In this document: positions 53,811 through 62,700 of the stretch, piece by piece
How the letters are laid out: the number at the start of each line of letters is the position of its first letter
How positions within the stretch are numbered: the stretch's first letter is position 1
From: Actinomadura luteofluorescens
GTDB lineage: Bacteria > Actinomycetota > Actinomycetes > Streptosporangiales > Streptosporangiaceae
DNA length: 64,000 bases
Direction of reading: 5' to 3'
Assembly (NCBI RefSeq): GCF_013409365.1
Contig: NZ_JACCBA010000001.1
Coordinates: 496,001 to 560,000 of the forward strand
Notes under the pieces: model-generated
The model's database searches: none
The model's input: only the letters and a program-made list of their open reading frames with translations
What the model was told of the DNA's origin: nothing
Translations under genes and position numbers: made by a program

Positions 53811-56428
53811 CGGCCCGCTCCCGCGTCGCCGGGCGCGGCATCGTCCAGGCATGCCTCCAGCCGCCGGGCCACCTCGGGGACGGCCGGTCCGTAGACGAAC
53901 TCCAGATGGGAGCCGGCGTCGACGTCCTCGACCTTCAGGCCGCCGATCGGGAAGCGGGCCCACTCCACCGCCAGGTCGCGGTCGGCGCGGTCCTTCTGCG
54001 TCAGCAGCGTCACCGTCCCCGGATAGGACGGGCGGTAGGCGGAGACGGCCCGCGCGTTCAGCTCCAGGCGGCGGCAGAACGACGCGAACTCGGCCGGCTC
54101 GACTTCGGGCGGCAGGTCCCCGGCACGTTTTCCGGCCTCCAGCACCCGGTGCAGCTGCGCCTGCCGGTCCAGACCGCGCAGGTCGTCCTCCGGCGGGGAG
54201 AACAGCAGCCAGCCCGCGAGGATGAACGCGAGGTCGGGGTCGGGCGGAGCGTCGGTGAGCGGTGCCGTGTCCAGCAGGACCACCGTGCCCACCCGGTCGC
54301 CCGCGGCGTGCAGGCTGTTGGCGACCGCCAGCGCGAACCTGCCCGCCCCCGAGAACCCGCACAGGTGGTACGGCCCCTCCGGGTGCACCCGGCGCACTTC
54401 CTCGGCGTAGCGGTCCGCCATCTGCTCCATGGTCAGCACGCCCGGGTCGGCGCCGCCGTGGAAGAAGCCGTCGTTCTGGACGCCGTAGAGCGCCCGGCCG
54501 GTGCCCAGCGCCCCGGCCAGCTCGAAGTAGTGGTACAGCTCTCCGAGCACCGCGTGCAGGAAGAACAGCGGTGGACGCGGCCCGCCGGGCTGCAACTCCA
54601 CCACGAACTGGGGGTCGGCCGAGGTCGTCTCGCTGGACCGGATCCAGTCGGCCAGGGCCTCCACCGTGCGCGTCGCGTACAGGTCGTGCAGGGTTACCGA
54701 CCGGCCGGTCAGCTTGCTCAGCCGGTCGACCACCAGCATCCCCGGCATGGAGCTGCCGCCGAGATCGAAGAACTCGTCGTGCGCGCCGATCGGCGTGACG
54801 CCGAGCACCTCCGACCAGACCTGTGCGACGTAACGCTCCCAGCGGTCGCGCGGCTCGACGAAGCCGGGGGAGGTCGACCAGCCGGACGGCGCGGACTCCG
54901 CGTCCGGGTCGCCGGCCTCCGGTGCGGACACCGGTGCGGTTCCCGGTCGCGGGTCCGGCAGCTGGGTGACGGGCAGATCGGGATCGGCGGTGACGGCGGC
55001 GAGGACCTCGACCAGGTATCCGGCGAGGCCCTCGATGGTTTCCGCGTCGAAGATGTCGGTGGCGTATTCGAAGGTCCCGGCCAGCCGTCCTCGGTGTTCG
55101 TTCAGGTAGAGCGACAGGTCGAACTTCGCGCCGGCGTCGCTGGGAACGGTCACCGGCTCGGCGAACGTCCCCGGGAGGTCGAGGTGGCCCTGCGGCACGT
55201 TCCCGAACCCGAAATTGACCTGGAAGAGGGGGTTGTAGGCGGTGTCGCGCGTCGGCGCCAGATGTTCGACGAGCTTCTCGAAGGGCAGGTCCTGGTGCTC
55301 GAACGCGCGCAGGGACCGCTGGCGCACACGGTGGAGGAGCTGCCGGAACGACGGCCGGTCGGACACGTCCGCGCGCACCACCACGCTGTTGACGAAGAAG
55401 CCGACCAGGCCCTCGAGGTCGGGGTGGCGGCGCCCGGCGACGGGCGTTCCCACGACGAGATCGGTCTGCCCCGACCATCGCGACAGCGCGGCGACGAACG
55501 CGGCCAGCAACGCCATGAACAGCGTGACGTCGGTGCTACCGCTCAGGTCCCGGGCCGCGCGCAGCAGGTCGCCGGGCACCTCGAACTCGTGACGGGCGCC
55601 GCGGCCCGTCCGCGCCCGCGGCCTCGGCCGGTCGGTGGGCAGAGCCAGCAGGTCCGGCGCGCCGGCGAGCTCCTCCTTCCAGAAGGCCGCCAGTTCGGAA
55701 ACCAGGTCGTCGGTCAGGCGCTCGCGCTGCCAGACCGCGAAATCGCCGTACTGGAGGGGCAGCGGCGGCAGCACCGGGTCCGGCGGAGCCGGATCGTCTC
55801 GCGACGCGGTGTAGAGCCCCCCCAGTTCGGAGAGGAACACGCCGACCGACCACGCGTCGGTGATCGTGTGGTGCATGGCGACGCCGAACAGGTGGTCCCG
55901 CGGACCCATCCGCACCAGCCGCGCCCGCCAGAGCGGCGCGGCGGTGAGATCGAAGCCGCGCTCGACGTCGCCGGCCAGGATCCGTTCGGCCGCGGCGCGC
56001 GGGTCCGGCGCGTCCGACAGGTCGGTCACCTCCCAGGGCACGGCGACCGAGTCGTGGACGATCTGGACGGTCCGGTCACCGGTCCAGGCCAGCGACGTCC
56101 GGAGGATCTCGTGCCTGCCGGTCAGGTCGGCCAGTCCGGCGCGCAACCGGTCGGCGTCGAGGTCGCCGCGCAGCCGCCCGGCGGTCGAGACGACATAGGC
56201 CGCCGAGTCCGGCCGGAGCCGGTCCAGCAGCCACAGCCGCTCCTGGGCGAAGGACGCGGGCAGCGGGGCACCGGTGCGGGGCGCCGGTCGCGGATCCGCA
56301 GGGCTCGTCCCCGCGGTGCCGTCCCCCGCCGGGCCGCGCATCCGGCGCAGGACGAGTTCGCGTGCCTGCGGGCTGAGGGCGGCCAGGCGCTCGGCGAGGC
56401 CGGACGGACCGGAGGTTGCTTCATTCAT
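53807..56428 (-). CDS. NRPS terminal module C-T-TE without A domain
   Basis: An 873-residue NRPS. The C domain (about 50-490) is LCL-like ([14 protein letters not shown]) with HHTITDAWS at about 186, so the last Gly of HHxxxDG is Ala. It passes directly to a T domain ([14 protein letters not shown], Ser about 558) and then a thioesterase (about 600-860: [13 protein letters not shown], nucleophile [11 protein letters not shown] with Ser about 694, and a probable catalytic His in [10 protein letters not shown]). No adenylation domain lies between C and T. It should receive an amino acid loaded in trans, or pass the chain to the TE for hydrolysis or cyclisation. The start at ATG 56428 overlaps the upstream gene by eight bases. 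Confidence 0.92.
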   Translation of the reverse strand: MNEATSGPSGLAERLAALSPQARELVLRRMRGPAGDGTAGTSPADPRPAPRTGAPLPASFAQERLWLLDRLRPDSAAYVVSTAGRLRGDLDADRLRAGLADLTGRHEILRTSLAWTGDRTVQIVHDSVAVPWEVTDLSDAPDPRAAAERILAGDVERGFDLTAAPLWRARLVRMGPRDHLFGVAMHHTITDAWSVGVFLSELGGLYTASRDDPAPPDPVLPPLPLQYGDFAVWQRERLTDDLVSELAAFWKEELAGAPDLLALPTDRPRPRARTGRGARHEFEVPGDLLRAARDLSGSTDVTLFMALLAAFVAALSRWSGQTDLVVGTPVAGRRHPDLEGLVGFFVNSVVVRADVSDRPSFRQLLHRVRQRSLRAFEHQDLPFEKLVEHLAPTRDTAYNPLFQVNFGFGNVPQGHLDLPGTFAEPVTVPSDAGAKFDLSLYLNEHRGRLAGTFEYATDIFDAETIEGLAGYLVEVLAAVTADPDLPVTQLPDPRPGTAPVSAPEAGDPDAESAPSGWSTSPGFVEPRDRWERYVAQVWSEVLGVTPIGAHDEFFDLGGSSMPGMLVVDRLSKLTGRSVTLHDLYATRTVEALADWIRSSETTSADPQFVVELQPGGPRPPLFFLHAVLGELYHYFELAGALGTGRALYGVQNDGFFHGGADPGVLTMEQMADRYAEEVRRVHPEGPYHLCGFSGAGRFALAVANSLHAAGDRVGTVVLLDTAPLTDAPPDPDLAFILAGWLLFSPPEDDLRGLDRQAQLHRVLEAGKRAGDLPPEVEPAEFASFCRRLELNARAVSAYRPSYPGTVTLLTQKDRADRDLAVEWARFPIGGLKVEDVDAGSHLEFVYGPAVPEVARRLEACLDDAAPGDAGAGR

Positions 56429-59400
56429 GTGACTTCTCGCCTTCCGCGAGCCGGGCGGCGACCTCTTCGTCGGACAGGCCGGCCACCTCGTCCATCAGCG
56501 CGTCCAGGTCGGCCGCTTCGTTGAGCAGGCGCTCGACCGTGGCCGCGCATCCGGCGATGGTGGGGGCGGCGAACAGCTCGGGGAGGGTGTAGTCGGCCGG
56601 GAAGGCTTCGCGGATCCGCCCCACGGCGCGGACGGCCATGAGGGAGTCTCCGCCGAGGGTGAAGAAGTTGTCGTGGACTCCGATCCGGGAAACGCCCAGA
56701 ACCTCGCCCCACACCTCCGCCAGCACCCGCTCGGCCGACGACCGCGGCTCCACGAACCGCTCCCCCAAACGCGGCCGCTCCCCCTCCGGAACCGGCAACG
56801 CCCCCCGATCCACCTTCCCGTTCACCGTCAACGGCAACGAACCCAGCCACACGAACACCGCCGGCACCATGTACTCCGGCAACCGCCCACCAACGAACCC
56901 CCGCAACTCCTCCACACCCACCTCACCCCCCACCCCCGAAGCCACCACATACGCCACCAGACGAACCACCCCACCCCCACCATCAGAACGCGCCACCACC
57001 ACCGCATCCCGCACCCCCCGATGCCCCACCAAAACCGACTCCACCTCCCCCAACTCCACCCGAAAACCACGCACCTTCACCTGAAAATCAACCCGCCCCA
57101 CAAACTCCAAACCACCACCATCAACCGACCACCGCACCAAATCCCCCGTCCGATACAAACAACCCCCCGAACCCCCGAACACATCAGGCACAAACCGCTC
57201 CGCCGTCAAACCCGGCCGCCCCAAATACCCACGCGCCAAACCAGCACCACCCACGAACAACTCACCCACCACACCCGGCGGGCATGGCTCCAGTTCTCGA
57301 TTGAGCACGTGCACCCGCGTGTTGGCGATCGGAAGGCCGATGGGCACGGTGCCTCGCCGCTCGGCGAACCCCCGGGGAAGGGCCTGGTAGGTCGCGTAGA
57401 TCGCCGATTCGGTCATCCCGTAGATGTTCGCGATCCTGCCGTTGCGGAACCGCCGGTCCCACTCGACGGCGAAGGAATGCGGCAATGGCTCGCCGCCATT
57501 GAAGACCCGCCGCAGCCGCGGCAGCGGATCATCGATGCCGCGCTTCGCCGCGGCGGCCATGAACAGATCGAGCTGGCGCGGCACGAACTGGCAGTAGGTG
57601 ACGTCGTGCCGGTCCAGCGCGTCGTACAGCGCGTCCGGGTCGCGGACCGTCTCGTCGCCGACGACGGCCAGCGCGGCTCCGTTGCAGAGCGGCCACACCA
57701 CCTCGCAGACCGAGTCGGTGAAGCTGACGGGGGTCTTGAAGGCGACCACGTCGCCGGGACCGCAGCCGAGTTCCTCCTCCAGCCACCGCATCGTGTTCAG
57801 CACCGCCCGGTGACTGACCATGACGCCCTTCGGCGTCCCGGTGGAGCCCGAGGTGTAGATCACGTAGGCGAGGTTGCCGGGGAGCGCCCGCGCCGGCAGC
57901 GGGCGCTCGGGCCCGCCCCCGCCCGCGCCGCCGTCCGCCGGAAGCGAGTCCAGGCAGACGGTCCGGACCGCCTCCCCGCGGTCGGCCGGGAGCCGGTCGA
58001 GGAGATCGCTGCGGGTGAGCACGGTGCGGCAGCCGCTGTCCCCGATCATCCAGGCGATGCGGGCCGCCGGATACCCGGGATCGATCGGGACGTAGGCGGC
58101 CCCGGACTTCAGCACCGCCAGGGCCGCCGTCACGAAGGACACGGACCGCTCCAGCAGGACCGCCACCCGTTCCTCGCCTCGGGCGCCCTGCTCCACGAGC
58201 GTGCGCGCCAGCCGGTCGGCCCGCCGGTCCAGCTCCCGGTAGCTCACCCGAGCGTCGCCGTCCACGACGGCAGTCGCGTCGGGCGTCCGCCTGACCTGCT
58301 CCTCGATGAGCTCCGCGACGGTGTGCGGGGGCGAGAACCGGCGTTCGGTGGCGTTGACCTGGTCGCGCCGGCGGTGGGCAGCCGTTTCCGTGGGAAAGAC
58401 CGGGACGGTGCTGACGGGCCGGTCCGCGCCGGCGGACAGGCCCGTCAGTGCCGTGAGCACGGACTCGGCGAGGAGCGCGGCGGTCCCGCCGTCGACCAGC
58501 GCCAGGTCGTGCACGGCCCGTATCTCCAGCCGCTCGCCCGGCACCGCGAACATCGTGATCGGGTAATGGGTGGTCTCGAACCCACTCAGGCCGCTGTACC
58601 GGTATCCGGGATCGAGCTGCCCGGTCTCGTCCAGCCTCGGATAGTTCTGGACGACCAGCACGGACTGGAACAGCTCCTGCCCGGCGGACAACTCGCTGCA
58701 CCGCTGCACCTGGGAGAGCGGGGTGTGCTCGTACTCCAGGGCGGCGGACTGCCGCGCGTGGAGCCCGCGCAGCCACGTCCCCACCCGGTCGCCGGGCCCC
58801 GACGCCACACGGACCGGGACGGTGTTGGTGAGGAGCCCCACCATGTCCTGCACTCCGGGAAGGTCGCCGCTTCGTCCGGAGACGACCTGGCCGAAGACGA
58901 CGTCGCCGACCCCGGTGTACCGCATCAGCGTCAGCGCCCACGCCGCCTGCACCATGATGCCGATCGGCACCCGGTACGTCCGGGCGGCCGCACCGACGCG
59001 TTCCGTCGCCTCCGGCGAGAGCGCCGCGGTGTGCTCGGCCACCCCCGTCCGGCCGCCGGAGCCGCCGGGCCCCGCGACCGGCAAGGGCGTCGGCTTCGTG
59101 AAACCGCGCAGCGCTTCCCGCCAGTGGCGCCGGGCGTCGTCCTGGTCGCGCAGGCGCGTCCATTCGACGAAGTCCCGGTACGGGGCGCGGTCGGGTGGCG
59201 GCATCACCTCTCCGGCGCGGGACGCCGCACCGTGGCGCACCAGGTCCCGCATCACCATCGCCGTGCTCCAGCCGTCGAGCAGGATGGCGTGGTACGTCCA
59301 GACGAACTGGTAGTCGTCCTCGCCGAGCCGGAGGAGCGCGTAACGGGCCAGGGGCGCGTGGGACAGCTGGAACGGCTCGTTGCGGTCCCGGTCGAGGAAG

Positions 59401-59753
59401 GCGGTGAGGCGCTTCCGCATGGCGTCAGGTGGCAGGCCGCGCCAGTCCTGCGTGTCGAACCGGACCGGCACTCTTCTGTAGACCACCTGGACCGGCTCGT
59501 CCGCGCCTTCCCACAGGAAGGCCGACCGCAGTGCCGGATGCCAGGCCACCGTCTGCTCCCAGCTCTCCCGGAAGGCGACCGGATCGAGTCCGGACAGCAG
59601 AGCCGTGGTCTGGCTGAGATAGACCGCGGAGTCCGCCTCGCGCAGCGTGTGGAACAGCAGTCCCTGCTGGAGCGGGGACAGCGGATGGATGTCCTCGATG
59701 ACCTCGGCCGCCGCCGGCCGTTGCCGCTGCGCCGGTCCCGCCGTGTCACTCAT
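56421..59753 (-). CDS. NRPS module C-A-T with atypical C and A domains
   Basis: An 1110-residue NRPS. The C domain (about 20-470) begins HPLSPLQQGLLFH (DCL-type), fitting an upstream epimerase, but its active site is HAILLDG (about 157): the catalytic second His of HHxxxDG is Ala. The A domain (about 480-990, [14 protein letters not shown] about 636) has SFTDSVCEVV where GrsA has FDASVW, so Asp235 is replaced by Thr and an Asp occupies 236. My alignment gives T-D-C-Q-F-G-I-I-Y, unassigned. The T domain is FFTLGGDSL (Ser about 1033). The last ~210 residues through the T-domain Ser appear identical to the next upstream NRPS. ATG 59753 overlaps the upstream stop. Confidence 0.92.
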   Translation of the reverse strand: MSDTAGPAQRQRPAAAEVIEDIHPLSPLQQGLLFHTLREADSAVYLSQTTALLSGLDPVAFRESWEQTVAWHPALRSAFLWEGADEPVQVVYRRVPVRFDTQDWRGLPPDAMRKRLTAFLDRDRNEPFQLSHAPLARYALLRLGEDDYQFVWTYHAILLDGWSTAMVMRDLVRHGAASRAGEVMPPPDRAPYRDFVEWTRLRDQDDARRHWREALRGFTKPTPLPVAGPGGSGGRTGVAEHTAALSPEATERVGAAARTYRVPIGIMVQAAWALTLMRYTGVGDVVFGQVVSGRSGDLPGVQDMVGLLTNTVPVRVASGPGDRVGTWLRGLHARQSAALEYEHTPLSQVQRCSELSAGQELFQSVLVVQNYPRLDETGQLDPGYRYSGLSGFETTHYPITMFAVPGERLEIRAVHDLALVDGGTAALLAESVLTALTGLSAGADRPVSTVPVFPTETAAHRRRDQVNATERRFSPPHTVAELIEEQVRRTPDATAVVDGDARVSYRELDRRADRLARTLVEQGARGEERVAVLLERSVSFVTAALAVLKSGAAYVPIDPGYPAARIAWMIGDSGCRTVLTRSDLLDRLPADRGEAVRTVCLDSLPADGGAGGGGPERPLPARALPGNLAYVIYTSGSTGTPKGVMVSHRAVLNTMRWLEEELGCGPGDVVAFKTPVSFTDSVCEVVWPLCNGAALAVVGDETVRDPDALYDALDRHDVTYCQFVPRQLDLFMAAAAKRGIDDPLPRLRRVFNGGEPLPHSFAVEWDRRFRNGRIANIYGMTESAIYATYQALPRGFAERRGTVPIGLPIANTRVHVLNRELEPCPPGVVGELFVGGAGLARGYLGRPGLTAERFVPDVFGGSGGCLYRTGDLVRWSVDGGGLEFVGRVDFQVKVRGFRVELGEVESVLVGHRGVRDAVVVARSDGGGGVVRLVAYVVASGVGGEVGVEELRGFVGGRLPEYMVPAVFVWLGSLPLTVNGKVDRGALPVPEGERPRLGERFVEPRSSAERVLAEVWGEVLGVSRIGVHDNFFTLGGDSLMAVRAVGRIREAFPADYTLPELFAAPTIAGCAATVERLLNEAADLDALMDEVAGLSDEEVAARLAEGEKSHE
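56644..57281 (-). repeat. 638-bp A-T block, copy 1 (in C-A-T NRPS)
   Basis: By eye identical to 61346-61983 (offset 4702). It encodes the C-terminal A subdomain (from VVGELFVGGAGLARGYLG) through the T-domain LGGDS. Codons end in T or TTG far more than in the rest of the gene. Confidence 0.9.
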
Positions 59754-62700
59754 CTGGTCGCGCCTCCGTCACATCGGCCATGGTCTTCGGCGCCAGGGCC
59801 AGCGCCTTGTCGAGCAACGTGTGGAATCGCGTCCCGCCCGGGCGCCCGCAGTGGTCGATCAGTTCGCCCAGCCGGGCGACCACGGCGCCGGTCAGCCGGT
59901 CGATGGTCGCCCGGTCGTGGTGGGCACGGCTGTAGCCGACGCGTAGCCGGAGCCGGCCGCCGACCACGGCGGCGGTGACGTCCAGCAGGTGCGTACGCCG
60001 GTTGCCCGGATGCTGCGGCGGGGGCATCGGCTCGGGAGCGGCGGCCAGGTACAGCCGGTCGTCGGGCGTCCGTGTCTCCGGGCTCTCGGCGTTCGCATCG
60101 AACTGGCCGAGGTAGTTGAAGCTCACCTGGGGAGCCGGCGGTTCGGCCAGCGCCCGGCCGCGCACCGGATCGAGATGGCGCAGGATGCCGTGGCCGACAC
60201 CGCCGTGCGGGACGGCGCGCAACTGCTCCTTCACGGCGGCGAGCGCGTCGCCCGGGTCGGCGCCGTCCGGCAGGCGCAGCAGCAGCGGGGCGATCGCCGT
60301 GAACCACCCGACCGTGCGGGACAGGTCCGCGCCTTCCACAAGGTGCTGCTCTCGGCCGTGCCCTTCCACGTCGACGTACAGCCGGGTGATGCCGAACGTC
60401 TCGGTCATCGCCAGAGCGAGCGCGGTGAGCAGGACCTCGTCGACGCGGCTGTGGTGGATCGCGGGCAGGTCCCGCAGCAGGGCCGTGGTCTCCCCGGCGC
60501 CGAGCAGCCCGTCGACGTGATCGGCGGCGCCGTAGGTCCCGGTGCCGCCCGCCTGGTGGTCGAGCGGCACCTCCCACCGTCCCGAGGGGCTCTGGCCGCG
60601 CCAGAAGTCCAGGTCGGCGGCCACCGCGCCGGGGAGCTCGGTGAGGGCACGGGCCCAGGCCGCGAACGATGTCGTGGCGTCGGGGGTCCCGGGTTCGCCG
60701 CCTCCGGCGAGCCGCCGGTAGGCGCCGCGCAGGTCGTCGAGGAGGATCCGCCAGGAGACCGCGTCGATGACGAGGTGATGGGCGATCAGCGCGAGGCGGT
60801 GCCGGTCGTCCCGGCCACCGTCGATCAGCAGCGCTCGCAGGGGCGGATCCCGTTCCAGGTCGAAGTCCTGCGCGTCGGCGAGGACGCGGGCGAGCGCCGG
60901 TTCCCACTGCGCCTCTTTGGAAAGGTCCACGCGGCGGAGGGCGGTGAGCTCCGGCGGCGCGCCCTGCCCGGTGTACTCCGCCCGGCGGCCTCCGGGCGCC
61001 CGGGAGTCTCGCGGGAACCGCAGCCGGAGCGCGTCGTGCCGCTCCAGCAGGCCCGTGAAAGCGGCGGCGAGCCGATCGGCGTCGACCGCCGCGGGGACGT
61101 GGAACAGCCATCCCTGGTTGTAGTGGCCAGGGTGGAAGAACTTCTGGTCGAAGAACCAGCGCTGGATGGGCGTCAGCGGCACGGGACCGGCGGCCTGCCC
61201 CGCCGGGTCGGCGCGGTCCTGGACGGCCACCACCGGCACCGCCGCTTCGGCCTGCCCGGCGACGGTCTGGTTCTCGAAGAACTGCCAGGGTGTGATGCGC
61301 AGACCGCGGCGGGCGGCTCTCGACATCACCACAATGCTCGTTATCGAGTCTCCGCCGAGGGTGAAGAAGTTGTCGTGGACTCCGATCCGGGAAACGCCCA
61401 GAACCTCGCCCCACACCTCCGCCAGCACCCGCTCGGCCGACGACCGCGGCTCCACGAACCGCTCCCCCAAACGCGGCCGCTCCCCCTCCGGAACCGGCAA
61501 CGCCCCCCGATCCACCTTCCCGTTCACCGTCAACGGCAACGAACCCAGCCACACGAACACCGCCGGCACCATGTACTCCGGCAACCGCCCACCAACGAAC
61601 CCCCGCAACTCCTCCACACCCACCTCACCCCCCACCCCCGAAGCCACCACATACGCCACCAGACGAACCACCCCACCCCCACCATCAGAACGCGCCACCA
61701 CCACCGCATCCCGCACCCCCCGATGCCCCACCAAAACCGACTCCACCTCCCCCAACTCCACCCGAAAACCACGCACCTTCACCTGAAAATCAACCCGCCC
61801 CACAAACTCCAAACCACCACCATCAACCGACCACCGCACCAAATCCCCCGTCCGATACAAACAACCCCCCGAACCCCCGAACACATCAGGCACAAACCGC
61901 TCCGCCGTCAAACCCGGCCGCCCCAAATACCCACGCGCCAAACCAGCACCACCCACGAACAACTCACCCACCACACCCGGCGGCACGGGATGAAGTTCCT
62001 TGTCGAGTACGTAGGCGCTCAGGTCCGCCAGCGGAACCCCGATGGGAGAGCGCTCGGAGGACGGGGAATCCGCCGCCTCCGCGGAGTCGGTCGCGGCGCG
62101 GGGGACGTCGGCCGGTGAAAGGGGGTGGTAGGTCGCGTGCACCGTGGTCTCGGTGATCCCGTACATGTTGACCAGCCGCGGCCCCTGGTCGCCGTGGCGG
62201 GCGAACCAGCCGGCGAGCATGCCGGGCATCAGGGCTTCGCCGCCGAACACCACCACGCGCAGCGCCGGCCGCTCCCCGGCGGGGTCCGCCTCCTCGGCGG
62301 CCAGCAGGTTGCGGAAGGCCCCTGGCGTCTGGTTGAGCACGGTCACCCGCTCCCGCGCCAGCAGGGCGCGGAACCGCTCCGGCGAGCGCGTCAGAGCCGT
62401 CGGCACGACGACCAGGCGGCCGCCGTTCACCAGTGCTCCCCAGAGTTCCCAGGCGGCGAAGTCGAACGTGACGGTGTGGAAAAGGGTCCAGACGTCATCG
62501 GGACCGAAGGAGAACCAGGGTTGGGCGGTGGTCAGCAGCCGGACGAGATCGGCATGGGTGACCATCACCCCCTTGGGGCGCCCGGTCGAACCCGAGGTGT
62601 AGATGACGTAGAGCAGATTGGCGGGCACCGTGTTCGGCGGCGGCGCCTCGGCGGGCCACCGGCCGATCGCCGCCGCGTCCTCGTCCATCCGGACCGTCGG

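Noticed and set aside
53906..59978. Very long plus-strand open frames across the NRPS genes
   Set aside because: Arg/Gln/His-rich shadow sequence; all NRPS core motifs are on the minus strand.
56644..61983. Direct repeats as ends of a mobile element
   Set aside because: They lie inside coding domains, have no terminal inverted repeats, and no transposase gene is between them; gene conversion explains them better.
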